DNA of 64,000 bases. Origin: Paenibacillus stellifer. GTDB lineage: Bacteria; Bacillota; Bacilli; Paenibacillales; Paenibacillaceae. The notes beneath the pieces are model-generated. The model did no database searches. It was not told the DNA's origin and saw only the letters and a program-made list of their open reading frames with translations. Where the stretch lies: the NCBI RefSeq assembly GCF_000758685.1, contig NZ_CP009286.1:4308501-4372500 (forward strand), given 5' to 3'. Shown piece by piece: positions 1 to 13,001 of the stretch; the stretch's first letter is position 1; every line of letters begins with the position of its first letter. Made by a program: the position numbers and the translations under genes.

Positions 1-1253
1 GCAAAGATCTTGGTGAACAGTCCAAGAGCTTCCGTCCCTTCTTTGCCGCCGGACATTTCCTTAATCACGTTGATCGGATCATGCATCATCTGGTTCACAA
101 TGCTCTTGGTCAGGCGGCGGATAATCTTGCGCTGATGCTCGTCCAGCTCAGGGAGCTTGTTGAACAGGCTCTCCAGGGTCTCCTCGTGAATCGAGTTCGA
201 TTTCTCCTGCAGCGCCCGGATCACAGGCTGAACGCCCAGTGTCTTGAGCCACTGCTGAAACTGCTGGCCTTCTTCAGCGATCATAGCCTCGATCTTCACA
301 GCCTCACTGCGCCGCATATCCATATTGCTCTCCACGATTCCCTCCAGATCATCGATATCGTACAGAAATACGTTCGGGAGTGCCGAAGCTGAAGGGTCAA
401 TGTCACGGGGCACCGCGATATCGATCATGAACAAAGGACGGGACGGACGGCTCTTCATGCTCTCCGCAATGTCTTCCGAGCTCAGCACGTAGCCTTCTGC
501 GCCCGTCGAGCTGATGACAATGTCATAGTCCCGAAGCCGCGCAGCAGCTTCCTCCAGGGACAGCGGACGGCCCGAGAACTTCTCGGCCAGCTCCTTGGCC
601 CGTGCCAGCGTCCGATTGGCGACGACTACCTCCTCCGCACCGTTGCTGTACAGATGCTTGACGGTCAGCTCGCTCATTTTGCCCGCGCCGAGAATAAGCA
701 CTTTTTTACCCGTGAAGCTTCCAAAAATCCGCTTGCCGAGCTCGACGGCCGCATAGCTGACGGATACCGCGCTCTCGCCGATCGACGTCTCGCTGTGCGC
801 CCGCTTGCCGACCGTAACCGCCTGCTTGAACAGCCGGTTGAACCAGGCTCCCGTCGCTCCTTCGCCCTGGGCGGTCAGAAACGCGCTGCGAACCTGTCCC
901 AAAATCTGCGTCTCGCCGATTACCATGGAATCAAGCCCGCATGCCACCCGGAACAGATGCTGGATCGCCTGGTCATCCTCATATTGATACATATGCTGGG
1001 TAAATTGCTCGCTCTTCACACCGAACCACTGTTCCATATAGTTACGGAGAAAATAGCCGCACATGTTCAACCGGTCCACGACCACATAAATCTCCGTCCG
1101 GTTGCAGGTGGCGACGATGACTCCCTCCAGCACGCTCTTCGTTCGCATCAGCTGGTGAAGCGCCGTCGGCAGATCCTGCTCCGCAAAAGCGAACTGTTCC
1201 CTCACTTCGACAGGCGCTGTTCGATAATTCAAGCCAACTGCGACGATGTGCAT
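1..1253 (-). CDS. hemA: Glutamyl-tRNA reductase, 3' end outside window
   Basis: Reduces glutamyl-tRNA to glutamate-1-semialdehyde with NADPH, the first committed step of C5 tetrapyrrole (haem) synthesis in the cytoplasm. The translation begins MHIVAVGLNYRTAPVEVRE and contains the family hallmarks: catalytic-Cys motif VATCNRTE, the GLDSMVIGETQILGQV segment, and an NADP-binding stretch (ILGAGKMSEL). About 417 residues are present; only the extreme C-terminus is cut off by the window edge. The start at 1253 matches the conserved N-terminus and has a GGTGA eight bases upstream; an in-frame ATG at 1268 is less likely. In Bacillus it follows ysxC directly, but here ugd lies between. Any further haem genes would be off the left edge. 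Confidence 0.95.
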   Translation of the reverse strand, partial: MHIVAVGLNYRTAPVEVREQFAFAEQDLPTALHQLMRTKSVLEGVIVATCNRTEIYVVVDRLNMCGYFLRNYMEQWFGVKSEQFTQHMYQYEDDQAIQHLFRVACGLDSMVIGETQILGQVRSAFLTAQGEGATGAWFNRLFKQAVTVGKRAHSETSIGESAVSVSYAAVELGKRIFGSFTGKKVLILGAGKMSELTVKHLYSNGAEEVVVANRTLARAKELAEKFSGRPLSLEEAAARLRDYDIVISSTGAEGYVLSSEDIAESMKSRPSRPLFMIDIAVPRDIDPSASALPNVFLYDIDDLEGIVESNMDMRRSEAVKIEAMIAEEGQQFQQWLKTLGVQPVIRALQEKSNSIHEETLESLFNKLPELDEHQRKIIRRLTKSIVNQMMHDPINVIKEMSGGKEGTEALGLFTKIF

Positions 1254-1483
1254 CTGAAAGTTCACCATCCTAATCTTGTCTTAATCTGAGCTGTATTATA
1301 ACATTCACGCAGCCCAAAATTATATACAATCCTTATTGGACCCGCTAATTACAATCACATTTATCAAAATTTCATTGTTAAGTATATCACAACATAAACC
1401 GTCTTCCCGGCCATCTTTTTGAACTATATATGAAATAGAATAATTATAATGTAGTTCAGTACGCATTTTACACTTGAAAAAGC
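1254..1483. other. AT-rich intergenic region, hemA upstream
   Basis: About 230 bases between ugd and hemA on the same strand. It is AT-rich and should hold the hemA promoter, but I could not pick a convincing -35/-10 pair or a clear ugd terminator by eye. Confidence 0.4.
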
Positions 1484-2656
1484 CTAATCCTTGCTGTACA
1501 GGTCTCGGGTATATATTTTGCCCGGATCGATCTTCTCCATTTCAGGGGACAGCCGATTAGCCACGATCACATCGCTCTTGCTCACAAATTGTTCAAAGTC
1601 ATTGACCACTTTCGCCCCCAGAAACTCCGCCTCCTCGATCGCCGGCTCAAAAATAACGACCTGAACCCCGGCGTCCGTAATGCGCTTCAGTACGCCCTGA
1701 ATGGCGGATTCGCGGAAATTATCGGAGTCCATCTTCATGGTCAGCCGGTAAATCCCCACCGTCCGGGGGCTGCGCTTCAGAATCATATCGGCGATATGAT
1801 CCTTGCGCGTCTGGTTCGCGTCGACAATGGCGGCCATAATCTTGTTGGGTACATCCTGGTAGTTGGCCAATAGCTGCTTCGAGTCCTTGGGCAGGCAGTA
1901 GCCTCCGTAGCCGAAAGAAGGATTGTTATAATGATTGCCGATCCGGGGATCGAGCCCTACACCTTCGATAATTTGCTGCGCATCAAGCCCCCTGATTTCC
2001 GCATAGGAATCCAGCTCGTTGAAGAATGCAACCCGCATGGCCAAATACGTATTGGCGAACAGCTTGATCGCCTCGGCTTCCGTCGAATCGGTGTACAGCA
2101 CATCGATATTCTCCTTCAGCGCCCCTTGGGCCAGCAGTGCCGCAAATGTCTCCGCCCGCTCCGAACGCTCGCCAAGTACGATACGGGACGGATACAGGTT
2201 ATCGTACAAAGCTTTACCTTCCCTTAAGAACTCGGGAGAGAATAGTATATTTTCGATTTTATATTTTTCTTTGACCGACCTTGTATATCCTACAGGCACA
2301 GTCGACTTGATAATCATGACCGCTTCCTGGTTGATGGACAGCACGCTCTCGATTACTTCTTCAACATGTTTCGTATTGAAATAATTCTGTTCAGGATCAT
2401 AGTTGGTCGGCGTCGATATAATTACATATTCCGCCTGTCCGAACGCTTCCTGTGCATCGGTTGTGGCGGTCAGGTTCAATTTTTTGGTCGCCAGATAGTG
2501 TTCAATCTCATGATCGATAATCGGCGATTTTCGGGCATTGACGAGCTTCACTTTCTCTTCCATGATGTCATACGCGGTCACCTCATGATGCTGGGCCAAC
2601 AGCACGGCATTAGACAGACCGACATATCCGATTCCGGCAACGGCTATTTTTCGCAT
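1484..2656 (-). CDS. ugd: UDP-glucose 6-dehydrogenase, short Ugd type
   Basis: Oxidises UDP-glucose to UDP-glucuronate using two NAD+, supplying glucuronate for surface polysaccharides. The 390-residue protein starts with a Rossmann motif ([13 protein letters not shown]), has the [15 protein letters not shown] and [21 protein letters not shown] blocks, and keeps the catalytic Cys in [15 protein letters not shown]. It resembles the ~388-residue enterobacterial Ugd more than the longer TuaD form. I chose the ATG at 2656 because GGGGGA lies five bases ahead; the ATG at 2662 has no spacer to that site. It sits alone between ysxC and hemA, an insertion relative to the usual Bacillales order. Confidence 0.9.
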   Translation of the reverse strand: MRKIAVAGIGYVGLSNAVLLAQHHEVTAYDIMEEKVKLVNARKSPIIDHEIEHYLATKKLNLTATTDAQEAFGQAEYVIISTPTNYDPEQNYFNTKHVEEVIESVLSINQEAVMIIKSTVPVGYTRSVKEKYKIENILFSPEFLREGKALYDNLYPSRIVLGERSERAETFAALLAQGALKENIDVLYTDSTEAEAIKLFANTYLAMRVAFFNELDSYAEIRGLDAQQIIEGVGLDPRIGNHYNNPSFGYGGYCLPKDSKQLLANYQDVPNKIMAAIVDANQTRKDHIADMILKRSPRTVGIYRLTMKMDSDNFRESAIQGVLKRITDAGVQVVIFEPAIEEAEFLGAKVVNDFEQFVSKSDVIVANRLSPEMEKIDPGKIYTRDLYSKD

Positions 2657-2841
2657 CTCCATCCCCCGTTTCTTAGTTCATGTAGGAGTTTAAATATTAC
2701 GCTTAATATAACGCAATCCGGAATTATCTGTCCAGACGAAAGCCGACAAAGAGCTGTCATTTCAGCCAGTCTTTCCCTGTATTTAGGAATCAACGCCTCG
2801 CGCGTCTTGCGATCGTCTTCTATGTATTTTATTTTTTTTAT

Positions 2842-2873
2842 AAAAAAAGCAGCCGCCCCTCGGGGTCAGCCGC
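2842..2873 (-). terminator. Rho-independent terminator after ysxC
   Basis: On the minus strand, GCGGCT and GGCUGC (with two G-U pairs) enclose a CCC/GGG inner stem, followed by seven U residues. It lies about 70 bases past the ysxC stop and probably ends the lonA-ysxC transcript before ugd. Confidence 0.65.
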
Positions 2874-2880
2874 CTGTACT

Positions 2881-2944
2881 TGTGCATATTTGGGCTTGTT
2901 CATATTTGGACTTGTTCATATTTGGACTTGTGCATTTTTGGATT
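2881..2944. repeat. 16-bp tandem repeat, four units
   Basis: Four back-to-back 16-bp units with consensus TGTTCATATTTGGACT. Units two and three are identical; one and four differ at a few bases. The array begins at the ysxC stop codon and lies between that stop and the terminator, so it is in the mRNA 3' region. No function is apparent. Confidence 0.85.
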
Positions 2945-3569
2945 ACTCGCCATTCTCCGACTCTGGTCCGATCTCCGGTTCCTCGACTGCCGTCATACTC
3001 TCAACGAGGTTCCACAAATCCTCACGGCCAAGTCCGATCTCGGAGGAATAGGGGATGAAGTTCTCGCCAGGCTGCACGCCGAGCGCCTCCTTCATGATTT
3101 TGATATGCTTCGGCCAGCGGGTTTTGGGGATCTTGTCCGCCTTGGTGGCCACGACGCACATCGGGATGCCGTAATGCTTAAGCCAGTCGTACATCATCTT
3201 ATCGTCGCTTGTAGGCGGATGGCGCAGGTCGACAACGAGCAGCACCAGCTTCAGTGTCTCCCGTTCGGCAAGGTACTTCTCGACCATCTTGCCCCATGCC
3301 GCCCGCTGCACTTTGGACACCTTCGCATAGCCGTAGCCCGGAAAATCCACGAAATACAGGCGCTCATTAATGCGGTAATAGTTCATATGCTGCGTTTTGC
3401 CCGGCGTGGAGCTGGTGCGGGCCAGATTCTTCCGGTTGATCATCCGGTTGATCAGGGAGGACTTCCCCACATTGGAGCGCCCGGCAAGGGCGATTTCCGG
3501 CAGAGCATCCTCCGGATACTGAGCAGGCCCGACGGCACTGATCACAAATTCGGCAGAGGTAACTTTCAT
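2943..3569 (-). CDS. ysxC: Ribosome biogenesis GTPase YsxC/EngB
   Basis: Essential small GTPase that acts in late assembly of the 50S subunit. The 208-residue protein has the P-loop [15 protein letters not shown] (G1), a TPGKTQ switch, DFPGYGY (G3) and ATKADK (G4), in the right order and at the usual family length (~195-210). The ATG at 3569 is preceded by AGGAAG four bases upstream. It lies about 107 bases downstream of lonA on the same strand, as in Bacillus subtilis (lonA-ysxC-hemA). Confidence 0.95.
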   Translation of the reverse strand: MKVTSAEFVISAVGPAQYPEDALPEIALAGRSNVGKSSLINRMINRKNLARTSSTPGKTQHMNYYRINERLYFVDFPGYGYAKVSKVQRAAWGKMVEKYLAERETLKLVLLVVDLRHPPTSDDKMMYDWLKHYGIPMCVVATKADKIPKTRWPKHIKIMKEALGVQPGENFIPYSSEIGLGREDLWNLVESMTAVEEPEIGPESENGE

Positions 3570-3675
3570 AGGACTTCCTTTCTTGTACGAACGAATAATA
3601 AATCCTCATCAATGGTTCAGCTTCCAGCAAAACGGGCCCCGCCCGCAGAATGGACGGAGCCTCGTCTCATTAAGT

Positions 3676-6045
<2,370 letters not shown>

Positions 6046-6185
6046 CGCTTGTTGACCTCCAATCGCTCTCTGTAACCTATCTGTTGTTTATATATTTTAG
6101 CAAAAGCGGCTTCAAAACACCAACGAACCGCACACTGTGCATCCGCGAACCGCTATTGCCTTCACTGCGCTGCGGATATAACATG

Positions 6186-6233
6186 AAACGGCCGACCGGA
6201 ACGCTCGCTCTATGCCTCCGGTCGGACCGTTTT
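6186..6233 (-). terminator. Long hairpin between lonB and lonA
   Basis: A perfect TCCGGTCGG arm, extended through one bulge to AAACGG/CCGTTT, encloses a loop of about 16 bases. Only short U runs follow on either strand, so termination may be weak or the hairpin may stabilise the lonB 3' end. Confidence 0.5.
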
Positions 6234-6268
6234 CCGGCGGCTTTCTGTCAGCCGGCGGACATCATATT

Positions 6269-7978
6269 CTACAGATTGGCGCTCTCGCTTGAAGCATCGG
6301 CCTTCAGAAGGGAAGGCGCGGGCGTGAAGGTCTCGCCGGAGACAGCAGGCATCCGCACATCCTCCAGCAGCGCGCCGAATACTTGACGGAAGGCTTCCTC
6401 CACCGTCTCGATCGGAATAACACGCATCGGCTCCAGATCGGCGAACAGTGACTGCCAGTTGTCCTTCGGCACAAGCACAGTCGTCGCACCCGCCTGCAGG
6501 GCGGCCTCCACCTTGGCGACAACGCCGCCGACCGGCTTCACCCGGCCGTGAATGCCGATTTCTCCGGTCATTGCGATCGTATTATCAACCGGAAGACCGC
6601 GGATCGCGGAGGCGATTGCTACCGCCATGGCCACTCCGGCGGAAGGGCCGTCAACTGGCGTGCCTCCGGGAAAATTAACGTGCAAATCATAACGGTCCGG
6701 CGAGAGGTTCATCGAGCGCAGAACGGTCAGCACATTCTCCACTGAGCCTTTCGCCATGCTCTTGCGACGGATCGTCCGCGAGCCGCCGCCGATCTCTTCC
6801 TCATCGACGACTCCCGTTATGTTCAGCCGTCCGTTTCCGCCGGGTGCCGGAGTTGCCGTCACCTCGATTTCCAGCAGCGTGCCCATGCCCGGCCCGCATA
6901 CCGCGAGCCCGTTCACCAGCCCCACCTGCGGCTCGGTCGGAATACGGCGCTCGGTCCGCAGCTGCAGCTGGCTGCTGCTTGCGACCCACTCCACATCGGC
7001 AGCGGACAGACTCTCGCGCCCTTCGGTCAGCGCGAGACCGGCGGCGAGCTGGATCATGTTGACCGCCTCGCGGCCGTTCGTCGCGTATTGCTGCACGACG
7101 GTAATGGCATCAGGGCTGTCCTTCAGCCCGATTTTTTGCACGGCGTCCCGCGCAATTATCGAAATCTCATCCGGCAGCAGCGGCCGGAAGAAGATTTCCA
7201 TGCAGCGGGAGCGCAGCGCCGGCGGAATTTCATGCGGCGACCGGGTCGTTGCGCCGACCAGGCGGAAATCCGCCGGCAGCCCGTTTTGAAAAATATCGTG
7301 AATATAGGCAGGCGTATTCCCGTCCTCCGAATTATAATATGCGCTCTCCAGATGAACTTTCCGGTCTTCCAGCACTTTCAGCAGCTTGTTCATCTGAATC
7401 GGATGCAATTCGCCGATTTCATCAAGGAAGAGAATGCCGCCATGCGCCTTGGTCACCGCTCCCGGCTTCGGCTGCGGTACTCCTGCGATTCCCATCGCAC
7501 CGGCTCCCTGGTAGATCGGATCATGAACCGAACCGATCAGCGGATCGGCGATGCCCCGCTCGTCAAAACGGGCGGTCGTCGCGTCGATTTCCGTAAACTT
7601 CGAATCCGCCTTGAACGGCGAGAGGGGATTCCGCTTGGCTTCCTCCATCACAACGCGGGCGGCCGCCGTCTTGCCGACACCCGGCGGACCGTATACGATA
7701 ACATGCTGGGGGTTGGCGCTGCACAGCGCCGCCTTCAGCGCCTTGAGCCCATCCTTCTGGCCGACGATATCCTTAATGCTGGCAGGACGTGTCTTCTCGG
7801 CCAGCGGTTTCGTCAGCGAGACCGCCCGCATTTTCCGCAGCTTCTCAAGCTCCTTGCGCGACTCGCGTTCCACCGCCGTCTTGTTCGTCTTCTGTCCGCG
7901 CAGCAAATTCCAAAAGTAAACGCCAATAACCAGTGCGAAGAACAGCTGCACGACCATCAGCAGTACACTAAGTTCCAT
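6269..7978 (-). CDS. lonB: ATP-dependent protease LonB, membrane-anchored
   Basis: Second Lon-type protease; in Bacillus subtilis LonB is associated with the forespore. The 569-residue protein begins with a membrane segment (residues ~4-24, LLMVVQLFFALVIGVYF), then an AAA+ domain with Walker [12 protein letters not shown] and Walker B GGILFLDEIGEL, and ends in an S16 domain with catalytic Ser in VDGPSAGVA and Lys in GGVVAKVEAA. It lacks the large N-terminal Lon domain, as expected for LonB (~550 residues). The ATG at 7978 has GGAGGC seven bases upstream. It sits between ispG and lonA; in Bacillus subtilis clpX is the direct upstream neighbour. Confidence 0.95.
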   Translation of the reverse strand: MELSVLLMVVQLFFALVIGVYFWNLLRGQKTNKTAVERESRKELEKLRKMRAVSLTKPLAEKTRPASIKDIVGQKDGLKALKAALCSANPQHVIVYGPPGVGKTAAARVVMEEAKRNPLSPFKADSKFTEIDATTARFDERGIADPLIGSVHDPIYQGAGAMGIAGVPQPKPGAVTKAHGGILFLDEIGELHPIQMNKLLKVLEDRKVHLESAYYNSEDGNTPAYIHDIFQNGLPADFRLVGATTRSPHEIPPALRSRCMEIFFRPLLPDEISIIARDAVQKIGLKDSPDAITVVQQYATNGREAVNMIQLAAGLALTEGRESLSAADVEWVASSSQLQLRTERRIPTEPQVGLVNGLAVCGPGMGTLLEIEVTATPAPGGNGRLNITGVVDEEEIGGGSRTIRRKSMAKGSVENVLTVLRSMNLSPDRYDLHVNFPGGTPVDGPSAGVAMAVAIASAIRGLPVDNTIAMTGEIGIHGRVKPVGGVVAKVEAALQAGATTVLVPKDNWQSLFADLEPMRVIPIETVEEAFRQVFGALLEDVRMPAVSGETFTPAPSLLKADASSESANL

Positions 7979-8087
7979 AGTTATAGCCTCCCATTCTTAG
8001 TTCCGCTACTTGGTAGTATAGCCTTTTCCCTAAGGCCTAAACGCCCCAAGGGAGGATTTATGACAGCAGCGGCCCTAAGACGGCAAA

Positions 8088-8115
8088 CGCCGCTTCCCTT
8101 GTACGGAAAGCGGCG
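8088..8115 (-). terminator. Hairpin after ispG
   Basis: CGCCGCTTTCC pairs with GGGAAGCGGCG around a short loop just past the ispG stop on the minus strand, followed only by TTTG. A moderately supported terminator or 3'-end stabiliser. Confidence 0.55.
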
Positions 8116-8131
8116 CCAATCATGGCCCTGA

Positions 8132-9268
8132 TTATTTGGCTTCGGACGTCACACCCATTACCTTGTCATGATGCGCCTGCCGGCCCGGAATTTCGCCGGT
8201 GGCTTCATAATGGGTGACGATGATATCGATCTCCTTCTTCAGCTCCGCGAGCAGTTCGGACTCCGGTACTTTGCGGATCATTTCGCCATAGCGGAACAGA
8301 AGCCCTTCCCCTCTGGCTCCAGCGATGCCGATGTCCGCTTCGCGTGCTTCACCAGGACCGTTAACCGCGCAGCCCAGCACCGATACCTTGATCGGCACCT
8401 TGATCTTGGAGATGTACTCCTCGACTTCATTGGCGATGGAGAACAGATCGATGTCCAGCCGTCCGCAGGTCGGACAGGAAATCAGAGTCGCCGCATTCGA
8501 AATCAGACCGAAGGTCTTGAGCAATTCGCGGGCGACCTTCACTTCTTCCACCGGGTCGGCGCTCAGCGAGATCCGCACCGTATTGCCGATGCCCATGGAC
8601 AGCAGCGCGCCGATCCCGGCCGAGCTCTTGACCGTTCCGGCGAACAGCGTGCCGGATTCCGTAATGCCCAAGTGGAGCGGGTACGGAATGACCTCGGCCG
8701 CTTTGCGGTACGCTTCAATCGCCATCGGCACATCGGAGGCTTTCAGCGATACGATAATATCGTGGAAATCCAGCTCCTCAAGGATTCCAATATGGTACAG
8801 CGCGCTTTCGACCATTGCGTCAGGTGTAGGATATCCGTATTTCTCCAGCAGATGGGATTCCAAAGAACCGGCGTTAACGCCGATCCGGATCGGGATACCC
8901 TTGTCCTTACAGGCTTTAACGACTGCCTCAACCTTCTCACGGCGGCCAATATTGCCCGGATTGATCCGGACCTTATCGATGCCATTCTCGATCGCCAGCA
9001 GCGCCAGCTTGTAATTGAAGTGGATGTCCGCCACAAGCGGGATATGAATCCGCTTCTTGATTTCTTTAATAGCAGCGGCGGCTTCCTCGTTGTTGACCGT
9101 AACACGGACAATCTGGCAGCCTGCTTCCTCCAGACGCAGAATTTCGGCTACTGTCGCCTCCACATCCGCCGTCTTCGTCGTACACATGCTTTGGATGACA
9201 ACCTCATTGTTTCCCCCGATTGTGATCCCGCCCACATTGACGGGGCGCGTCTGATGTCTAAGAAACAT
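8132..9268 (-). CDS. ispG: 4-hydroxy-3-methylbut-2-enyl diphosphate synthase
   Basis: Iron-sulfur enzyme of the MEP isoprenoid pathway (also called GcpE), converting MEcPP to HMBPP. The 378-residue protein has the N-terminal TIM-barrel ([31 protein letters not shown]) and the C-terminal 4Fe-4S domain with SCPTCGRLD and [10 protein letters not shown] supplying the cluster cysteines. The reading frame stays open upstream to 9376, but the start at 9268 fits family length and has GGGGGAG five bases upstream. Its position between clpX and lonB is unusual compared with Bacillus subtilis. Confidence 0.95.
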   Translation of the reverse strand: MFLRHQTRPVNVGGITIGGNNEVVIQSMCTTKTADVEATVAEILRLEEAGCQIVRVTVNNEEAAAAIKEIKKRIHIPLVADIHFNYKLALLAIENGIDKVRINPGNIGRREKVEAVVKACKDKGIPIRIGVNAGSLESHLLEKYGYPTPDAMVESALYHIGILEELDFHDIIVSLKASDVPMAIEAYRKAAEVIPYPLHLGITESGTLFAGTVKSSAGIGALLSMGIGNTVRISLSADPVEEVKVARELLKTFGLISNAATLISCPTCGRLDIDLFSIANEVEEYISKIKVPIKVSVLGCAVNGPGEAREADIGIAGARGEGLLFRYGEMIRKVPESELLAELKKEIDIIVTHYEATGEIPGRQAHHDKVMGVTSEAK

Positions 9269-9373
9269 GATTTCTCCCCCATAACGCCAAAGCTCCACCC
9301 TCCTTGCGCTCCCGCGTGTGACGGGGGGCGGAAGGAAGGTGGAGGCTGAAATGGCAAGTGATAGTAGACTGCT

Positions 9374-9466
9374 CAAGGATAAAAGTCTGCCGGTGTTCTC
9401 CAGAACGCCAGACGATTACCGAGAAATGTCAGGTCACATACAGGCCTATAAACGTACAGCTTATAT
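9374..9466. repeat. Dispersed hairpin repeat, copy A
   Basis: Intergenic element starting CAAGGATAAAAGTCTG, with a two-part hairpin (GTCT/AGAC outside, GTGTTCT/AGAACGC inside), then TTACCGAGAAAT and a GTACAGCTTATA tail. It aligns along its whole length with the segment at 18275-18360 and more loosely with 46908-46980. It lies between clpX and ispG. Confidence 0.65.
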
Positions 9467-9490
9467 GCCTTATTGTTGTGCAAAAGCGGC

Positions 9491-10747
9491 TTACGCGCTT
9501 TCTTCCTGCTTCTTATCCTTCTTCAGGTTCAGCTCGGGCAGAGCCTTCTCCTGAACGACCTTCTCCGTGATGACGCAATCCTTGATATCGTCGCGGGAAG
9601 GCACTTCGTACATCACGTCAAGCATAATGCTTTCGATGATAGCCCGCAGACCGCGAGCGCCTGTGTTGCGTTTGATCGCTTCCTTGGCAATCGCTTCGAG
9701 TGCCTGCGGTTCGAATTTCAGCGACACATTATCCATCTCCAGCAGCTTGGCGTACTGCTTCGTGAGCGCGTTCTTCGGCTCGGACAGAATGCGGACAAGT
9801 GTCTTCTCGTCAAGCGGCTCCAGCGTGGAGATGACCGGGAGACGGCCTACGAATTCGGGAATCAGGCCGAATTTCAGCAGGTCCTCCGGCAGCACCATAG
9901 ACAGGTATTCGCCCGCCTTCAGTTCCTTCTGTCCGCCCTCGGAAGCATTGAAGCCAATGACCTTCTTGCCGACGCGGCGTTTGATCAACTGTTCCAGTCC
10001 GTCAAAGGCACCGCCTACGATGAACAGGATGTTGGTAGTATCGATTTGAATAAATTCCTGATGCGGATGCTTGCGTCCGCCTTGCGGCGGAACCGATGCG
10101 ACCGTTCCTTCGAGAATTTTCAGCAGCGCCTGCTGAACACCTTCGCCCGAAACGTCGCGCGTGATGGACGGGTTCTCGGATTTGCGGGCCACTTTATCGA
10201 TTTCATCGATATAGATGATGCCGCGCTCGGCTTTTTCCACATCGTAATCAGCAGCTTGAATAAGCTTCAAGAGAATGTTCTCTACGTCTTCGCCTACGTA
10301 ACCGGCCTCGGTAAGGGAAGTCGCATCCGCAATTGCGAACGGAACATTGATGATCTTCGCCATCGTCTGGGCCAGCAGCGTCTTGCCGGAACCGGTCGGG
10401 CCGAGCAGCAAAATGTTGCTCTTCGTCAGCTCGACGTCCTCGATTTTGCTCTGGCTGTTGATGCGCTTGTAATGGTTGTATACGGCTACGGACAGAGATT
10501 TCTTCGCCTGCTCCTGGCCGATTACATACTGGTCGAGAATATCGCGGATCTCTTTTGGCTTCGGAATATCCTTCAGGTCCAGTTCTTCCTCATGACCGAG
10601 TTCCTCTTCCACGATTTCCGTGCACAGCTCGATACATTCATCGCATATATAAACGCCAGGCCCCGCAACGAGCTTGCGAACCTGCTCCTGGGATTTCCCG
10701 CAGAACGAGCATTTCAACTGCCCTTTTTCATCATTAAATTTAAACAT
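9491..10747 (-). CDS. clpX: ATP-dependent Clp protease ATP-binding subunit ClpX
   Basis: AAA+ unfoldase that feeds substrates to ClpP. The 418-residue protein opens with the C4 zinc-binding domain (CSFCGK ... CDEC), followed by Walker A GPTGSGKT, Walker [10 protein letters not shown], the RRVGKK pore region and the IGF loop (KKVIGFNAS) used to dock on ClpP. The start ATG at 10747 has GGGGTG five bases upstream. It follows clpP by 11 bases in the same direction, so the two subunits are almost certainly co-transcribed. Confidence 0.97.
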   Translation of the reverse strand: MFKFNDEKGQLKCSFCGKSQEQVRKLVAGPGVYICDECIELCTEIVEEELGHEEELDLKDIPKPKEIRDILDQYVIGQEQAKKSLSVAVYNHYKRINSQSKIEDVELTKSNILLLGPTGSGKTLLAQTMAKIINVPFAIADATSLTEAGYVGEDVENILLKLIQAADYDVEKAERGIIYIDEIDKVARKSENPSITRDVSGEGVQQALLKILEGTVASVPPQGGRKHPHQEFIQIDTTNILFIVGGAFDGLEQLIKRRVGKKVIGFNASEGGQKELKAGEYLSMVLPEDLLKFGLIPEFVGRLPVISTLEPLDEKTLVRILSEPKNALTKQYAKLLEMDNVSLKFEPQALEAIAKEAIKRNTGARGLRAIIESIMLDVMYEVPSRDDIKDCVITEKVVQEKALPELNLKKDKKQEESA

Positions 10748-10758
10748 TTAACCACCCC

Positions 10759-11349
10759 TTAGGATTTGATCGGTGAATACAGAACCTCGTCAATCAAGCC
10801 GTACGCTTTGGCTTCTTCCGCGCTCATGAAATTGTCGCGGTCCGTGTCGCGCTCGATTTTTTCAAGGGGCTGACCTGTGCGGTCTACATAGATTTGATTC
10901 AGCTTCTGCTTGGTCTTCAAAATCCAGTCTGCATGAATCCAAATATCCGATGCCTGACCTTGAACGCCGCCCAGCGGCTGGTGAATCATCACTTCGCTGT
11001 TAGCCAGCGCATATCTCTTGCCCGGCGCTCCCGCCGTGAGCAGCAACGACCCCATACTTGCGGCCATGCCGACGCAAATTGTGGAAACATCTGGCTTGAT
11101 ATACTGCATCGTATCATATATACCCATGCCGGCTGTTACAGAACCACCGGGTGAATTGATGTACAGGTTGATGTCCTTTTCAGGGTCCTCGGCTGCCAGA
11201 AAGAGCAATTGGGCAATGACCAGATTGGCAACATCATCATCAATCGCATTGCTCAGGAATATGATGCGGTCCTTGAGCAACCGGGAGTAGATGTCGTATG
11301 AGCGTTCTCCTCGATTCGTCGATTCCACAACCATTGGTACCAGATTCAT
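10759..11349 (-). CDS. clpP: ATP-dependent Clp protease proteolytic subunit
   Basis: Forms the tetradecameric serine protease chamber used with ClpX. The 196-residue protein is standard length and shows the catalytic triad Ser98 (GMAASMGS), His123 (SEVMIHQP) and Asp172 (DTDRDNF). The start has GAGGTT six bases upstream. Gene order tig-clpP-clpX is seen in many bacteria, whereas Bacillus subtilis has clpP elsewhere. Confidence 0.97.
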   Translation of the reverse strand: MNLVPMVVESTNRGERSYDIYSRLLKDRIIFLSNAIDDDVANLVIAQLLFLAAEDPEKDINLYINSPGGSVTAGMGIYDTMQYIKPDVSTICVGMAASMGSLLLTAGAPGKRYALANSEVMIHQPLGGVQGQASDIWIHADWILKTKQKLNQIYVDRTGQPLEKIERDTDRDNFMSAEEAKAYGLIDEVLYSPIKS

Positions 11350-11459
11350 GCCACCAACCTCATTTCTCTCTATATATAATTAGTCTTGCCGTTTCAAAAG
11401 TATTTTAACACGTTCATGGCGCAATGTCATTTTTTCACCGGAGTGCGGCGGCTTCTTTA

Positions 11460-11491
11460 ATAAAAACAAGACACGTAACCGAAGGTACGTG
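11460..11491 (-). terminator. Terminator after tig
   Basis: On the minus strand CACGTA and TACGTG flank a small GC loop, followed by a stretch ending TTGTTTTTATT. It lies about 70 bases past the tig stop and ahead of clpP. Confidence 0.7.
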
Positions 11492-11560
11492 CCTTGATCT
11501 CGCAGAATTATGAAGCCCGTTCGGGCATTTCAATCAGTCGCCTGCGTCCCAGACGGGACA

Positions 11561-12880
11561 TTACTCAGCGCTTGCTTCTTCAGCCGGCGCTTCAACTTCC
11601 TTGCTGTTCTCCACCAGGAACTCGATCGTCTTGCGGAGCATGATTTCTTCCTTCAGGCTGTCCAGCGATCCGTTAGACGCGAGGATGTTCCGGATTTCTT
11701 CGGCGGAACGTCTGTAGCTCTCAGCCATCTTCACAAGTTCCGCTTCGAATTCTTCATCGGAAACTTCGATGTTCTCGCTCTTCGCGATAACTTCCAGAAC
11801 CAGGTTGTTGAGCACGCGCTTCTCGGCGTCGCTCTTCATCTGCTCGCGCAGATCGTCCTGCGTCTGGCCGGAGAAGCTGAGGAACATGTCCATGTTCATG
11901 CCCTGCTGACGAAGACGCATGTCGAAGTCGCGGACCATGTTCTGCACTTCGCTGTCGATCATAGCCTGCGGGATTTCAACCTCCGCGTTCGCTGCGGCTG
12001 CTTCCACAACGGCGTTCTCTTTCACGCCTTTCAGCTCTTCAGCCTTGCGGGATTCCAGCTGCTTCTTCAGATCTTCCTTATATTCAGCCAGCGTTTCAAA
12101 CTCGCTTACGTCCTTGGCGAACTCGTCGTCCAGCTCCGGAAGCTGCTTGCGCTTGATTTCATGCAGTTTAACCTTGAACACGGCCGGTTTGCCAGCGAGG
12201 TTCTCGGCATGGTACGTTTCAGGGAACGTTACTTCAACGTCCTTGAAGTCGCCTGTTGCCATTCCAACCACTTGCTCTTCGAAGCCCGGGATGAAGGAGT
12301 TGCTTCCCAGCTCCAGAGAGTGGCGCTCAGCTTTGCCGCCTTCAAAGGCTTCACCGTCTACAAATCCTTCGAAGTCGATTACGGCGATGTCGCCGTTAAC
12401 AGCCGGTTCTTCTTCAACCACAACCAGCTCGGCATGACGCTCTTGCAGACGCTTCAGTTCAGCGTCCAGCTCTTCATCGCTAACTTCGGCCTTCTGGGCA
12501 GGAACTTCAACGCCTTTGTATTGGCCAAGCGTAACTTCCGGCTTAACCGTAACTTTGGCTTTGAACTTGAAGGATTGTCCTTTCGCGAATTGCTCGATGT
12601 CCACTTCCGGACGGTCTACAGGGAAGATGTCGGTCTGTTCAACCGCTTCGCCGTAGGCTTCAGGCAGCAGAATGTCGATAGCGTCCTGATAGAGGCTCTC
12701 AACACCGAAACGCGATTCAAAAATCGGGCGCGGCACTTTGCCTTTGCGGAAGCCCGGCACGTTGGCATTCTTAACGACTTTATTAAAGGCTTTGTCGAGG
12801 GCTTTCGCTACCCGATCCGCGTCTACTTCAACATCAAGAACGCCAAGGTTCTTCTCTATTTTTTCCCAAGTTGCTTTCAT
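11561..12880 (-). CDS. tig: Trigger factor, ribosome-bound chaperone
   Basis: Peptidyl-prolyl isomerase and chaperone that binds nascent chains at the ribosome exit. The 439-residue protein has the ribosome-docking signature [11 protein letters not shown] in the N-terminal domain, a PPIase (FKBP-like) middle around residues 155-245 ([20 protein letters not shown]), and a long acidic helical C-terminal domain ending [12 protein letters not shown]. Start has GGGG ten bases upstream. It begins the conserved tig-clpP-clpX set. Confidence 0.96.
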   Translation of the reverse strand: MKATWEKIEKNLGVLDVEVDADRVAKALDKAFNKVVKNANVPGFRKGKVPRPIFESRFGVESLYQDAIDILLPEAYGEAVEQTDIFPVDRPEVDIEQFAKGQSFKFKAKVTVKPEVTLGQYKGVEVPAQKAEVSDEELDAELKRLQERHAELVVVEEEPAVNGDIAVIDFEGFVDGEAFEGGKAERHSLELGSNSFIPGFEEQVVGMATGDFKDVEVTFPETYHAENLAGKPAVFKVKLHEIKRKQLPELDDEFAKDVSEFETLAEYKEDLKKQLESRKAEELKGVKENAVVEAAAANAEVEIPQAMIDSEVQNMVRDFDMRLRQQGMNMDMFLSFSGQTQDDLREQMKSDAEKRVLNNLVLEVIAKSENIEVSDEEFEAELVKMAESYRRSAEEIRNILASNGSLDSLKEEIMLRKTIEFLVENSKEVEAPAEEASAE

Positions 12881-13001
12881 TGTTTAAATTTCCCCTCCAA
12901 AATTGGTTCACATCTCACGCACAGAATAACCATTATATTATATAAAACTTTATCATACTTTTCAAGGGGGGATTAAGGCGTTTACATGATGCCTTTCCCG
13001 C

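Noticed and set aside
9473..12976. Plus-strand open frames of 429 and 488 codons opposite clpX and tig
   Set aside because: They are exact antisense shadows of conserved genes and show no recognisable domain.
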